Shown here: positions 35,562 to 45,841 of the stretch, piece after piece | How the letters are laid out: every line of letters begins with the position of its first letter | Numbering within the stretch: the first letter of the stretch is position 1 | Origin: Pseudobutyrivibrio xylanivorans | GTDB lineage: Bacteria; Bacillota; Clostridia; Lachnospirales; Lachnospiraceae | Reading direction: 5' to 3' | DNA length: 64,000 nucleotides | NCBI RefSeq assembly: GCF_008935055.1 | Contig: NZ_CP043028.1 | Coordinates: 62,001 to 126,000, forward strand | Notes under the pieces: generated by a model | Told to the model about the DNA's origin: nothing | Database searches by the model: none | What the model saw: only the letters and a program-made list of their open reading frames with translations | Translations under genes and position numbers: made by a program

Positions 35562-35741
35562 TTAAGAACAGTTAATGCTCATGTTTGTAGGATTATTTGT
35601 TGGTACTTCGTTGTCTTTATAGTTATTGTAAATCTCTGCTATTTCTTCCTTTGAAAAGTCTGGGAAGGAGGCATAGAGGGTTTCTAGATCCATCCCTGTG
35701 CTCACAAAGTTTTCTACTGTCATTTGGTCTTTTTTATTCAT
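35562..35741 (-). CDS. small protein coupled to the integrase-domain-like gene
   Basis: This is a 59-residue frame, MNKKDQMTVENFVSTGMDLE and so on, rich in acidic residues, with SKEEIAEIYNNYK at its end. Its ATG overlaps the stop of the 35738 gene as ATGA, so the two are translationally coupled. No family is recognised. The second paralogue of its partner gene (52638) has no full copy behind it. Confidence 0.55.
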   Translation of the reverse strand: MNKKDQMTVENFVSTGMDLETLYASFPDFSKEEIAEIYNNYKDNEVPTNNPTNMSINCS

Positions 35742-36436
35742 TTATGTCTCTCTTTCTTGAGGTTAACATAGAGTCTTTTTACAAAATCTCTAGCTTCATT
35801 GCCATTTAAATAGAGTGTTTCTCCTTTGTCATCAGTAAAGAGTACGTTTCTTTCTTCATCTTTAACGTAAAAACGATACTTTCCATAGCCACCATTAGGG
35901 TCTTTTTCTTTGATGATACTATACTTACCATCAACAGTGGTTTTGGTCCAGCCATTCATTTTAAAAGATACATCTTCAGGAGACTTAATTACCTTAGGTT
36001 TAGCTGGTTTGCCTTTCCTTTTATCTTCAGGTTTTTGCATTATATTTTCATCAAGGAAACCTGTTCTTTCCAAGTAATCAAAGTAATACCAAAGGCTTTT
36101 ATAGCGCTTATCTTTTCTTTTTTGATCTGGAGATGTTAGTCCAGCTGTTATCCTATTTGGTTTATATAAAGCATTTACATATGACTTAATAATCTCAGGG
36201 GTAACTTTATAGAGTTTCTTATCATCAATATCTTTAGGATCTATTTCCCACTGTTCTGCTAATACAGAATAGAACAAGCGGATATCTAATATGTACTGAT
36301 ATATAGAAGCAATAGATTTAATATTGTCATACTCTAAGCTATGAGCAAAGGCAGCAACTGAACTTGGTAGTGTGTCAGTAATATTAGTGACTGTTCTGCT
36401 GATTTGAGCTTCTTTTTCATCTAAATACTCTTTCAT
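35738..36436 (-). CDS. integrase N-terminal-domain-like protein without catalytic domain (paralogue 1)
   Basis: This is a 232-residue protein. Residues 40-135 (DIRLFYSVLAEQW, ITPE-type KVTPEIIKSYVNAL, then WYYFDYLERTGFL) resemble the SAM-like core-binding domain of tyrosine recombinases. No R/H-x-x-R/Y catalytic half follows. Instead there is a Lys/Pro linker and a 70-residue beta-rich C-terminal domain (KTTVDGKYSIIKEKDPNGGY, then NEARDFVKRLY). The protein at 52638 is clearly homologous across its whole length. It may bind recombination or replication sites; function unknown. Confidence 0.55.
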   Translation of the reverse strand: MKEYLDEKEAQISRTVTNITDTLPSSVAAFAHSLEYDNIKSIASIYQYILDIRLFYSVLAEQWEIDPKDIDDKKLYKVTPEIIKSYVNALYKPNRITAGLTSPDQKRKDKRYKSLWYYFDYLERTGFLDENIMQKPEDKRKGKPAKPKVIKSPEDVSFKMNGWTKTTVDGKYSIIKEKDPNGGYGKYRFYVKDEERNVLFTDDKGETLYLNGNEARDFVKRLYVNLKKERHK

Positions 36437-36540
36437 AAGAATACCTCGTGTCCTATAAGGACAATTGAAGAATAGGTATGTGGCTCACTTTCAAGTCATC
36501 GTATATTGTAATTTTATCAGTTTTTACGTCTGGATGATAG

Positions 36541-36575
36541 AAAAATAGCCCTAGAGATATATATACCCTAGAGCT
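36541..36575 (-). terminator. hairpin with T-rich tail in the 36.4-36.7 kb gap
   Basis: AGCCCTAGAG and CCCTAGAGCT pair with two G-U positions; on the - strand a TATTTTT tail follows. Together with the hairpin at 36681-36724 it separates two - strand units. Nothing else is seen in this gap. Confidence 0.45.
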
Positions 36576-36680
36576 TTGGTATTAGAAAATTTACTTATAA
36601 ACAAAGAAAGACATATGCATTTCTATAGCTACTTATCAGTATAAGAATCAAAATAACTATAGTTTAATTATATAAAAATA

Positions 36681-36724
36681 ATACTGTCAGAATAACTATA
36701 TTTCAAGTTAAACTGACAGTATTT
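36681..36724 (-). terminator. 11-bp inverted repeat behind the 36746 gene
   Basis: AATACTGTCAG and CTGACAGTATT form a perfect 11-bp stem around a 22-nt loop, 22 bases past the stop codon of the 36746 gene. Confidence 0.6.
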
Positions 36725-36745
36725 CAAAATCATATTGTTAAAATG

Positions 36746-37885
36746 TTAAACTGACACATAGAATACTTTTCCATTTTTAAATACTATTTTAGCGTCTTCC
36801 ATATACAGATTCTTATTCTCTTCACGACGATTAACAATTTCAGCACCTTTTTGAATACGGATTTTTTCAACCTCTTGTTTTTTCATAGACCTATACTGAA
36901 AATCATCGTTAATCAACGATAATGGCTTATGTACAATTGCATCTAAGCCCTTTCGCTCAAAAATAGCCTGATCAATATCTATACCTAGCGTTTCTTCATG
37001 CATCAAATGCCATTTCTTTGTTTTTTCAATCGTCTTGTCAGTGTACTTAAAACTACTGTCATAAGTCGAATAACATTGTTCAGGTGATAAAGCACCTATA
37101 TGAAATGTATAATTTAAATCTGCAATCGTAAACAATACATTAACAAGCATCATCTGATACTTCTGCCATTCAGAAATATCTTTTGTAGCTTGAGAATACT
37201 TATCAAATGTATCATACTTTCTAAAACTAATCTGCTCTACTTCTATATTCGCCTGATTAAGTAAATTCATACAAGTAGTTTCTAATGATTGAAGTCTACT
37301 TATTTCTTCAGCCCTAAGGGTGACATCTTCTAGTATTTCAGCTTGGAAATCAGCAGCACGTTTAACCTGTGTTACAAGTGTTAGTACTTTGCTCTTATAT
37401 TCGTTCTTTTGATAATCCTGAAGTCTTGATATTCCATCACTAATTGCATTAAGCTCAGCATTAATCTGTTGCATGTAATATTGTCCCACGACAAGAGATG
37501 CTGCTCCCATAGCGGCATTGGCAACATTTACAGCCGCAATATTTTTCATAGCACCATCAACAGACACAAAGTCTGCATTACCTGCAATTTTACCACCCTC
37601 TCTAAACATACCTCTAACTGCGCCTTCAGTAGCTTTAGAGTTAACGAGTTTTGCACCACTAGGCAATATTGCTTGATAAACTCCACTATTGGCTAAACCA
37701 GCAGCTTCCGCAGCTACAACCGTATTTCCAACAACTTGAGCTGCACCTGGCACAGCACTTACAATACGACTGATTACCTTCTCATCCTTAATTTCAACCA
37801 ATGAAAGTTCATTAAATTCATCGGTAGTAACCAATTCTTTTAATTCAACAACTGCTATCTCATTTTTCTTCTTGCGAAAAATCAT
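36746..37885 (-). CDS. unknown protein with hydrophobic N-terminal half and coiled coil
   Basis: This is a 379-residue protein. After a charged start (MIFRKKKNEIAVVELKEL), residues 40-150 are rich in Ala/Gly/Val with mild hydrophobic segments (VPGAAQVVGNTVVAAEAAGL and ANAAMGAASLVVGQYYM). Residues 150-230 form a coiled coil. The C-terminal part is mixed alpha/beta, ending AKIVFKNGKVFYVSV. No family is recognised. It lies between an integrase-domain-like protein and a type I R-M system, a usual place for defence genes. Confidence 0.55.
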   Translation of the reverse strand: MIFRKKKNEIAVVELKELVTTDEFNELSLVEIKDEKVISRIVSAVPGAAQVVGNTVVAAEAAGLANSGVYQAILPSGAKLVNSKATEGAVRGMFREGGKIAGNADFVSVDGAMKNIAAVNVANAAMGAASLVVGQYYMQQINAELNAISDGISRLQDYQKNEYKSKVLTLVTQVKRAADFQAEILEDVTLRAEEISRLQSLETTCMNLLNQANIEVEQISFRKYDTFDKYSQATKDISEWQKYQMMLVNVLFTIADLNYTFHIGALSPEQCYSTYDSSFKYTDKTIEKTKKWHLMHEETLGIDIDQAIFERKGLDAIVHKPLSLINDDFQYRSMKKQEVEKIRIQKGAEIVNRREENKNLYMEDAKIVFKNGKVFYVSV

Positions 37886-38374
37886 ATTCTACTCCCACAT
37901 CTTCCGTACATCCGGCTGATACTCAACCGTGATATCGTTTATACGGATTTTATTATAATACAAGATATGCTTATTTAGTTATATAAAAGGATAATTTGAT
38001 GAGTTTGTTGTGTCGACACAAGATAAACAACATTCTTTGTTAAACTAACTTTATCTGAAAAACAAAAATAATAAAGTGGCTAAGATTAGCATTAATGGAC
38101 TCGAGAAATTTGATGCTAAAACTTGGGTTGAACCTTCAAGTGAAGTGATTATTTATGTTAATACACCAACTATATAGCTTGCATCAGATGAGGGATTGCA
38201 TTAATCCCTCATCTTGATTAATGAATTATGAATATTCAATTTAAGCAATGCTTAGCCAACCATGTTTGTTAGTAAAATGCTTTACCACTTTTTCAAGATT
38301 TTCGATAAATACAGGCTTTAGAATAAAGCGAGAACTCATGTAATTTAACGATGCAAGCACAATGAATTCGTAAC
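37886..38374. other. gap downstream of hsdS
   Basis: No convincing gene is seen. An 11-bp inverted repeat without T run is at 38187-38213 (GATGAGGGATT and its complement). A GTG-started 34-codon + frame near 38075 and a 60-codon - frame at 38241-38423 (overlapping hsdS) have no supporting signals. Confidence 0.4.
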
Positions 38375-39628
38375 TTACTCTGAAATTGATGCTTGTCCAT
38401 TCATGAAGATTGGCAAGAGCCAATCTCTTAATTTATTCAATTGATCTATTTCTGATCTAATAGCCAACATTTTTATGTCAAGAGGTTCGGTTATACTAAT
38501 GAACTTTTCACGGAGCGAACTTGGTATTTCTGGCAAGACAAAACTATTCATATTCTCTTGATTAATCTTATACTGAATAGATCCTGTTTTGATTTTTACA
38601 ACTGGTATGTCTTTTAAAATCATTTGTAGAAGTAGACAAGAATATCCGCTTGCAGGTTTTAACACATGCGCGTGATTATTAATCCAGCATTTGCCATGAA
38701 TTCTTTGTAGGACAGGATGACCGTTTTTATCCATGACCGAACCATCTTCAGCAAGAAGGATATAATCACCATCAAAGATATATTTGTTCACATAATCCAT
38801 TATTTCAGTTGCTCCATAATAAGGATAGGCCCCTTGCATAGATAACCTTTCATTTGCAGATAAGGGTATCCTTTCTGAATCAAGACATGTTGTAATCTCC
38901 CCAACTGTAGTTGTATTCCAAGTCGCAGGAATGCTTTTGCCTAAAGATTCACTGTATATAAGTTTACCCCCCGACGCTTTATAAGGTTTGCGTTCCTCAT
39001 TAGGATAGTCATACTGAGTGAACCAATAGTCATATATGCTACAAACCTGCTTGTATAAATTGTCGTATATCCTATTATTTAATTCTATCTTCTGTGATAC
39101 ACATTCTACACACTCAACAATTTTCTTCTGCGCTTCTAGGCTTTCTGGATAAGATATTTGCAAATCTCTAACCTCTCCTAATGTAAGAAGAGGCACCGTA
39201 CTCCCTTTATTATTGTTCATCAAACATTTTTTCATCCACGGGCTACAAAACCAATAATATGCATACTTTACATCAACTAGTGATTGATTTATTCTTGCAC
39301 GTATTTGTTTATTAGATATAACATATTCCTTATATTTTGAATCTCTAGGAATTAATCCTACTTGCCCTATTGTTCCAGCAGCAGTGAAAATCAAATCATC
39401 ACTGTATGCATAGCAATTAAGCTCATCAGCTTTTTCCTTAGTGACAAAAACAAATCCCTCATCATTAAATTTCTCATATGATAAATTTAAATTGTTACCC
39501 CTTATTACTGGGACGCCTTTATCAACAAAATATTTACTGGAAATATTTGAACCAAATGGTCCAGATATCAGTGAACCTTTCTCTTTTATACATATATTTT
39601 CAAGTTTAGACGTTATTATTTTGCTCAT
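38375..39628 (-). CDS. hsdS: type I restriction enzyme specificity subunit HsdS
   Basis: This 417-residue protein has two target-recognition domains, about 1-190 and 215-400, each starting with the typical LG-S-PATW/LE-ICIKEKG pattern. Each closes on a helical conserved region (LDIKMLAIRSEIDQLNKLRD at the end). SGPFGSN near 22-28 and the C-terminal LLPIFMNGQ are family hallmarks. The start overlaps the hsdM 3' end by 23 bases. It determines the target sequence; the sequence itself cannot be predicted here. Confidence 0.95.
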   Translation of the reverse strand: MSKIITSKLENICIKEKGSLISGPFGSNISSKYFVDKGVPVIRGNNLNLSYEKFNDEGFVFVTKEKADELNCYAYSDDLIFTAAGTIGQVGLIPRDSKYKEYVISNKQIRARINQSLVDVKYAYYWFCSPWMKKCLMNNNKGSTVPLLTLGEVRDLQISYPESLEAQKKIVECVECVSQKIELNNRIYDNLYKQVCSIYDYWFTQYDYPNEERKPYKASGGKLIYSESLGKSIPATWNTTTVGEITTCLDSERIPLSANERLSMQGAYPYYGATEIMDYVNKYIFDGDYILLAEDGSVMDKNGHPVLQRIHGKCWINNHAHVLKPASGYSCLLLQMILKDIPVVKIKTGSIQYKINQENMNSFVLPEIPSSLREKFISITEPLDIKMLAIRSEIDQLNKLRDWLLPIFMNGQASISE

Positions 39629-41258
39629 AATTAACCTTTTTTAACTGTTCTATTATTTCCTTTTGCAGTTTCGCCCCTTCATCAAATAATTCCTGTAACT
39701 CAACCATATAGTTATTCATTTTATCGGTAAACTCCTGAGGTGTTAGTTCTACATAATCTATCTTTACCTCAAAATACTGTCCAGCTGAAAATGACAATTT
39801 TTTCTTTTCTATATCTTCGTATTTTACAACCACACTGAAATCATCAACCGGCTCCTTCTTAATAAAGATATCAATTATTCTTCTTATTTCACTATCACTA
39901 AGAACTGTCTTTTGATATTTGCCATCAATCTTTTCTTTAGTACCAAGATTTGAAGCATCCATCAATACGACATCTCCATCTTTATTTGATTTATCTAAAA
40001 AGATAATTGATACATTCGTTCCAGTAGTTGCAAAAATATTAGAAGGCATTGATATAACACCTTTTAGCATTCTCTCACGAATTATTCTATCGCGGATTTT
40101 CTTTTGAATACCACTTCCGGCAGTCAAAAATCCGGTTGGAACAACAATCGCTGCTTTACCGTCCTCTTTCATTGAATCAATAATATGTTGTAAAAACATA
40201 AGATATATGGCCATCTTAGATTTATCTTTATTTGGAACGTTTGGCACTCCTGCCCAAAACCGTTTATTATACTTACTACCAGCCAATTCATCTCTAGTCT
40301 CACTAAAATCAACATTAAAAGGCGGATTCGATACAATAAAATCAAAATGCTCAATATCTGTTTTTTTCTTATTTAAATGTCTAGGATAAAGCAACGTATC
40401 GTCTTGAATTACATTGGGCAACGAATGCACAAGATTATTTAGAATCAAATTTAATCTCATAAATTCGTTAGACTTTTGTGTAATATCCTGAGTATAAATA
40501 GTACAATGTTCTTCTCCTATCTGATGTGCCATAGCTAACACTAGCGTTCCTGTACCAGCAGAAGGATCATATACTGTCACATTTGTTGCGCCTTCAGGAG
40601 CCATAATCTTTGCAATAATTCCTGCAATAACGTGCGGAGTGTAATACTCTGCATATCGTCCAGAATCTTTATTGTAGTCCTTTATTAAATATTCAAAAAT
40701 ATCCGCAAAAAAATCATATTTCTGTTCAAAAACATTCTCAAAACTACTTGTTGCTAGTTTTTGTATAATTGCACTACATAGTGAATCCTTCTTCTCATCG
40801 TCTGCGATTTCTCTAGATATTGGTGAAAATAGTTTTATTTGAGCTTTTCCACCAGTATGCACAGAAAAAATCTCCATGTTCTTTTTTGAAATTTCTTCAA
40901 GTGCCTTATCGAATATGTTATGAAAATCCTCTTCGCCCTTGCGACTAAATATTGTAGATATCAGCTGCTCTTTACCAAGAACAGCGGTTCCTGCATCTAG
41001 ACTAAGTAACATAATTTCATATTCTTCATCACTTTTGCTCTTTAGTAAGCTTTCAATTTCTTTATTACTTTTTCCTTGAAACTCTGGAACATTTTTTCCT
41101 AAATCATATATAAATTTATCGTTCAAAAATTTATAAAGAAATGATTGAGTTATAATCTTGTATTCCCCTGGACTATTGCCTGCTCCGGCCAAATTACATG
41201 CTGACTTTAAATCATCAATCATGGCATATGTTTCTTGTTTTATTTCTGAAATATTCAT
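39606..41258 (-). CDS. hsdM: type I DNA methyltransferase subunit HsdM
   Basis: This 550-residue protein has the N-terminal HsdM helical domain (1-170), SAM-binding motif I DPSAGTG at 231-237 and catalytic motif IV NPPF at 311-314. A C-terminal helical region contacts HsdS. Length and motifs are complete. It is 2 bases behind hsdR and overlaps hsdS, so the order is hsdR-hsdM-hsdS in one operon. Confidence 0.95.
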   Translation of the reverse strand: MNISEIKQETYAMIDDLKSACNLAGAGNSPGEYKIITQSFLYKFLNDKFIYDLGKNVPEFQGKSNKEIESLLKSKSDEEYEIMLLSLDAGTAVLGKEQLISTIFSRKGEEDFHNIFDKALEEISKKNMEIFSVHTGGKAQIKLFSPISREIADDEKKDSLCSAIIQKLATSSFENVFEQKYDFFADIFEYLIKDYNKDSGRYAEYYTPHVIAGIIAKIMAPEGATNVTVYDPSAGTGTLVLAMAHQIGEEHCTIYTQDITQKSNEFMRLNLILNNLVHSLPNVIQDDTLLYPRHLNKKKTDIEHFDFIVSNPPFNVDFSETRDELAGSKYNKRFWAGVPNVPNKDKSKMAIYLMFLQHIIDSMKEDGKAAIVVPTGFLTAGSGIQKKIRDRIIRERMLKGVISMPSNIFATTGTNVSIIFLDKSNKDGDVVLMDASNLGTKEKIDGKYQKTVLSDSEIRRIIDIFIKKEPVDDFSVVVKYEDIEKKKLSFSAGQYFEVKIDYVELTPQEFTDKMNNYMVELQELFDEGAKLQKEIIEQLKKVNYEQNNNV

Positions 41259-41260
41259 TT

Positions 41261-44200
41261 TTATTTCCAGGTCCTTTCATGAAAGTATTCTTCGGAAATA
41301 CAATTTCCGATTTCTTTTACATTCTGAGCATTTAGCCGAATATCATTATTGTTAAATTCTTTTAATATTAAACGGTACATACTTTTTTGAAAATACGGTT
41401 CATTATCAAGAACGTTTTCATTATCATACACTTGCTTATCAACAGAATTTTTTACTGAAAGTAATATTCTGTTTAGCACAATATCAGTTGCAACTGGACT
41501 AATGCCCTCACGTAATCTTTTATGCGTTCTCATATACTTCAGATCACCATTATATTTTCTAGCTAGCATTGCATCCGCAAGATTCTTTTTTTTCGCTGCG
41601 TCTTCTATTCTATTTAGTTCCTTAATATGAGAATCCATCTCTTCTGCTGTTAATTCCTCAATATTTTTCTTTGCAAATAATCTTTGTAATTCATCAACTA
41701 ATAAGACATATTCTGGATCTTTGGGATCATTATTACGCTGCAGTTCTGCCCGTGTATGCTCTAATGATTCTCGGAATTTATCTGCAATAACCATTTCACT
41801 TTCTGACACCTTATGGAACCTGAAGTCTATTCCATCCAAAGCCATATTTAAAATGGCAGACATGTCCTCCGCATTAGCCAATGCTTCCTTTTGATTTACT
41901 ATATTGATTCGATTTGTTACTTCATTGTATAGAGACTTTATATTATCAAGGGTAAATCTATTTGCTAAATCATCATAACCATATAGCTTTGATAAATTAG
42001 CCAATTCCTTATATAGTTCTATAGCTTTACGAACTTCTATCAATTCACTTTTTTCTAATTCTGAAATTTGCTGTGAGAATATTTCTGCATTCTCTGTATC
42101 AAATAAAAAAAGCTTTTCGGAAATATAATCTAACTCTTTTTTAATCTCATCTTCGCCTTTTAGAATGTTGTTATATTCCTCAAAGGCATCTCCTAACTCT
42201 TGCTGAAGTTCTTCGAAATAGGCCTTATTTGTCTTATCAAATTCTTTTCTAATATCAGCAAAATCAACAACATAACCATATCTATAATTTTTATATGGTC
42301 TGTTAACCCTGGTTAAAGCCTGAAGTAAATTATGTTCAGTAATCTTTCTGCAAAGATAAAGCTTTTTGAGTCTATTCGCATCAAATCCAGTAAGTAACAT
42401 GCGATAAACCACCAGAAAATCTATTTGTCCTTGCTTAAATTCATTTTGCTCGTGAGCTCTTGTATCTTTATCATCTTCATCATGCAATATTAAGGCACAA
42501 GAATAATCTTTATCTAATAAAAGTTCGCTATCATCCTGCTCATCTGCCAGTGCCACTTTGTAATTCTTAGACTTTATTTCCTCGAAAACAGCTCTAGCTT
42601 GTGATTCCGATTCGCAAACTATCATACCTCCGATGCTATCATCATTAAGCCTGAGTCTACTCCTTGTAAAATCGTCAATTATATACTTTACCAATGGTCT
42701 AACATAAGCTTTGTGCGCATATATATCTTTCGTAGGCAATGAGCCTTTAATAGCTTTGAGTTCTTTTAAAGCTGCCATTAGGCTCATTCTATACTCAGTC
42801 TTAATTCCTTCTCTTATTAATCTAAGAGTATACCTATCCGCAATTGAGCTGTTATAAAAGTACTTATGAATATAGTGCCCAAATACATCTGTTGTATTAT
42901 AGTCTCCACTAATCAGAGGCGTTCCAGTTAACGCAATCATTACTGCATTTCTATCTGAAGCTATTAAATTTGCAAGAAATGACCCTGTCGGATTATAGCT
43001 TCTATGTGCCTCATCTAAAAAATAAATCCTCTGTATATTCAAATCGTAATCTAAAGATTTAGAAATAGCATTTGCAGATAGCTTTTGAATATTAATAACA
43101 GTAATAGATAGTTCACCGGTATTATTTTTTTCGCCTGGTTTCGTAAATACTTTTTCAAATTCAGCTTTGTTTTTGACCTCATCAACAACAAGTCCTCGAG
43201 AACGAAACTCGTCTGCAGCCTGTCGAAGTAAATCTAATCTATCTACAATAAAATAAAACTTCGCTATTATCCCTTGCTTTTGATAATAATCCTTCAAATA
43301 ATGTGTATTGTAAAATGCAAGTTCAGTCTTACCGCTTCCTTGCGTGTGCCAAATTACCCCTTTCTTTACACCATCATCTAATTTTTTCTCAATTGCTTTT
43401 GTGGCAAATAGCTGAGGATATCTCATAATATGCTTTTCTAATCTTCTAATCCCTGTATCAGGATCTACTTTATCGACAAAGCATATTGCATATTTTAAAA
43501 GCATCATGAATCGCTCATGCGAAAGCATAGATGTAATAATTCTATTTGTAGGAGTAGTTGAAGACATATTAGTATCATACTCACCACTTCCCTTTATAGA
43601 AAACAGATTATTATCCTTTAAAATTTTCTTTTCCACATCAACATCTATTTCAGAGATGTTGTCAAATATAGAACTGTCTTCTTCCCTAAAATGACTAAAG
43701 AATAATTTTTTATAATCTGTGGTCGAATAAAATGCTCCTTCTAACGGAATGACCTCAGTATCATCATATTCACTATTATTTGAGAAAATCATAAACTGTG
43801 TAATATTTGCAAACCGGCGGAATTTCTTGTTTGCAAAACGTTTATTAATTCTTTCATATTCAGCTTGTATTCCATTTTTATTATTCGGTTTCTTTACCTC
43901 TATAAAAACAAGCGGCATTCCATTAACCAAAACTGTAATATCCGGTCTAAACTCTTCACTTCCATTTTTACAAGTAAATTCAGTGACTACCTCATATATA
44001 TTTTTAAAACCATCAATAGAATCAAAATCTATTAACTTGAGTCCCTTATAACCTTTCTTTAGATAAGTATAAAAGCCCTGTCCCAAATCCTCTTGATTTA
44101 ATGTATCTTTTAAATCTGCTATTATATCTTTTGCTTCTTGCTCAGAAATATTAGTTCCATTAATATTATTTATTCCATCACGAAAAGAACCAATAAAAAT

Positions 44201-44323
44201 ATTGGTATCCTCATCATATTTTCCATCAGATTCTTTTAATGACTTATACGTGTATCCTAGTCTTGTAAAATGAACAAGTGCTGGAATCTTTACTCTAGAA
44301 TCTTCATTATGTATTACCGCCAT
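41261..44323 (-). CDS. hsdR: type I restriction enzyme translocase/nuclease subunit HsdR
   Basis: This is a 1020-residue protein from the ATG behind AGGAG at 44323; the frame is open 29 codons further without a site. The N-terminal nuclease domain has D128 and E142-V-K144 (FRPDITV, then VFIEVKK). The SF2 translocase has Walker A QGSGKT near 328-333, FLDEAHRS near 435 and LTGTPL near 465. The C-terminal helical region is present. The system looks complete and active. Confidence 0.95.
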   Translation of the reverse strand: MAVIHNEDSRVKIPALVHFTRLGYTYKSLKESDGKYDEDTNIFIGSFRDGINNINGTNISEQEAKDIIADLKDTLNQEDLGQGFYTYLKKGYKGLKLIDFDSIDGFKNIYEVVTEFTCKNGSEEFRPDITVLVNGMPLVFIEVKKPNNKNGIQAEYERINKRFANKKFRRFANITQFMIFSNNSEYDDTEVIPLEGAFYSTTDYKKLFFSHFREEDSSIFDNISEIDVDVEKKILKDNNLFSIKGSGEYDTNMSSTTPTNRIITSMLSHERFMMLLKYAICFVDKVDPDTGIRRLEKHIMRYPQLFATKAIEKKLDDGVKKGVIWHTQGSGKTELAFYNTHYLKDYYQKQGIIAKFYFIVDRLDLLRQAADEFRSRGLVVDEVKNKAEFEKVFTKPGEKNNTGELSITVINIQKLSANAISKSLDYDLNIQRIYFLDEAHRSYNPTGSFLANLIASDRNAVMIALTGTPLISGDYNTTDVFGHYIHKYFYNSSIADRYTLRLIREGIKTEYRMSLMAALKELKAIKGSLPTKDIYAHKAYVRPLVKYIIDDFTRSRLRLNDDSIGGMIVCESESQARAVFEEIKSKNYKVALADEQDDSELLLDKDYSCALILHDEDDKDTRAHEQNEFKQGQIDFLVVYRMLLTGFDANRLKKLYLCRKITEHNLLQALTRVNRPYKNYRYGYVVDFADIRKEFDKTNKAYFEELQQELGDAFEEYNNILKGEDEIKKELDYISEKLFLFDTENAEIFSQQISELEKSELIEVRKAIELYKELANLSKLYGYDDLANRFTLDNIKSLYNEVTNRINIVNQKEALANAEDMSAILNMALDGIDFRFHKVSESEMVIADKFRESLEHTRAELQRNNDPKDPEYVLLVDELQRLFAKKNIEELTAEEMDSHIKELNRIEDAAKKKNLADAMLARKYNGDLKYMRTHKRLREGISPVATDIVLNRILLSVKNSVDKQVYDNENVLDNEPYFQKSMYRLILKEFNNNDIRLNAQNVKEIGNCISEEYFHERTWK

Positions 44324-44429
44324 AGACACATCTCCTATATGAATTAAAAGCATGTAAAAACACATAGTAATTATAGCATATATATTCTTGCCATGTATTT
44401 GAAATAACACTTTAACAACCTATAAAGTA

Positions 44430-44765
44430 TTATTCGCTATCTATTAATATCCCGGAACAATTAACCAGTTTCAAATACTCTCCTTCGTTCAAATGAACAT
44501 CTACACCGTCCGTCACCATATGAGCTTCTACTGTAGATTCTAAACTCATCGATGGGTTGGTGGCTATCTGATAACCACTATACTTATTTGGGTCTATTCT
44601 TTGTAAATGCCACGTACCACTTTCTGTTCCACATGTCACCTCATATTTCATGTAGATTGGATATTTCTTACTGTTATCCAGATGGTATGGTTTAAATGCC
44701 CATATTAACAATGCTAATGTTAATATGCTTCCCCTTATAAGATGCTTTTTCAAATATTTTTTCAA
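44430..44765 (-). CDS. small secreted or membrane-anchored protein
   Basis: This 111-residue protein has a basic start and one hydrophobic segment (SILTLALLIWAF at about 13-24), then an extracellular-looking domain with one Cys pair (C45 and C104). The ribosome site TGGGAGG is good. No family is recognised. Confidence 0.55.
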   Translation of the reverse strand: MKKYLKKHLIRGSILTLALLIWAFKPYHLDNSKKYPIYMKYEVTCGTESGTWHLQRIDPNKYSGYQIATNPSMSLESTVEAHMVTDGVDVHLNEGEYLKLVNCSGILIDSE

Positions 44766-44790
44766 AAATTACCTCCCATAAAAATTATTC

Positions 44791-45777
44791 TTATACCGCT
44801 TCATTTTTAAAATAGTTCTTCAGCTGATTTGCCAAATCAAATTGCTCCAACTTATCAAATTCAGCTTTTGAAAAAGTAACAACCACATTTTGCCTAGATA
44901 AGGCATCTGCCTTAGTATTATATCCCCTGCTTACATGGCTAACATTGACAGAATTGAAACACTTATATAATGCAAGTTCTTTCTTCTTCTTGTTCCAATG
45001 ATGTTTTGCGGTCAGATTATCAATCCAAATGTGCACATCTTGAGTGTAGTTATAATCATAAAGAAGCGTAAACAACGCATTTCCTATGGCTTCTAGGGTA
45101 ATATCTTCAACATGATTAGTACTTCGAACCTGTCCTACTTTCTCACAAACAATATTTGCATAATTAAGTTCAGATTCTTTCTTGATTTTGCCCTTTGCTA
45201 TTATGAAGCTGTAATTACTGACGAGCCCTCCTTTTGGATGCAGTGGATGCTTTTTGTTAGTTTCATCAATGAAAATCGTCACGCTTTCCACTCGCTGATT
45301 TGATTTTGAGCCACCCTCTTGCAATGCACTATCGCATAAATAAGATTCTGCTATTTCATATAAAAAATCCTTAGCAATTCTATTTGCCTGAATGGGATTC
45401 TGCAAATACTCACGGAAATTCTCATAATCAATAATGGTGCGAGTATTTTCATAAAGCAACTGCCCTTCCCAATATGAAACCCTCCTAGCAAGATTATTCA
45501 TCATTATTTCGACTTCCTTAGTTACTATCTCAGGATGTCTCCTTTGAATATCTTGATAGCCAAAAAAATTAGATTTCGCCTCACGCAGACTATTTAAATC
45601 CAACTCATATAAAAAATGTACATTCAGCTGCATCATACGTAGAGAATACTTCCTAAGTAGTCCAATCAGGGCTCTGATTTCATTTTCTATCTCAGTATTG
45701 GCTTTAGTTTTGCAATACTGTCCCCTAAGATTCAAAGCATATAATGCAAGCTTTATGTATTCATCCAATATTGTCAT
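44791..45777 (-). CDS. RNase H-fold protein, paralogue 1
   Basis: This is a 328-residue protein. The N-terminal helical domain contains FFGYQDIQRRHPEIV (about 71-85). The C-terminal RNase H-like domain has all four expected acids: D171 in TIFIDET, E229 in DITLEAIGNAL, D253 in HIWIDN and D291 in NTKADALSR. A second protein at 61450 shares the same two-part layout including the RHP motif, so this is a family of its own rather than housekeeping RNase HI (about 150 residues). Cleavage of RNA in RNA-DNA hybrids is likely, for example at the plasmid origin, but that is inference. Confidence 0.65.
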   Translation of the reverse strand: MTILDEYIKLALYALNLRGQYCKTKANTEIENEIRALIGLLRKYSLRMMQLNVHFLYELDLNSLREAKSNFFGYQDIQRRHPEIVTKEVEIMMNNLARRVSYWEGQLLYENTRTIIDYENFREYLQNPIQANRIAKDFLYEIAESYLCDSALQEGGSKSNQRVESVTIFIDETNKKHPLHPKGGLVSNYSFIIAKGKIKKESELNYANIVCEKVGQVRSTNHVEDITLEAIGNALFTLLYDYNYTQDVHIWIDNLTAKHHWNKKKKELALYKCFNSVNVSHVSRGYNTKADALSRQNVVVTFSKAEFDKLEQFDLANQLKNYFKNEAV

Positions 45778-45841
45778 ACATTCTAATGCTCCAATCTTTA
45801 TTCATCTTGCATAGAACATGGATGCCTATAGTGCTTTGCGG

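Noticed and set aside
38241..38423. 60-codon - frame overlapping the hsdS end
   Set aside because: No ribosome site, no family, and overlap of 49 bases with a well-supported gene; kept only as a note in the gap.
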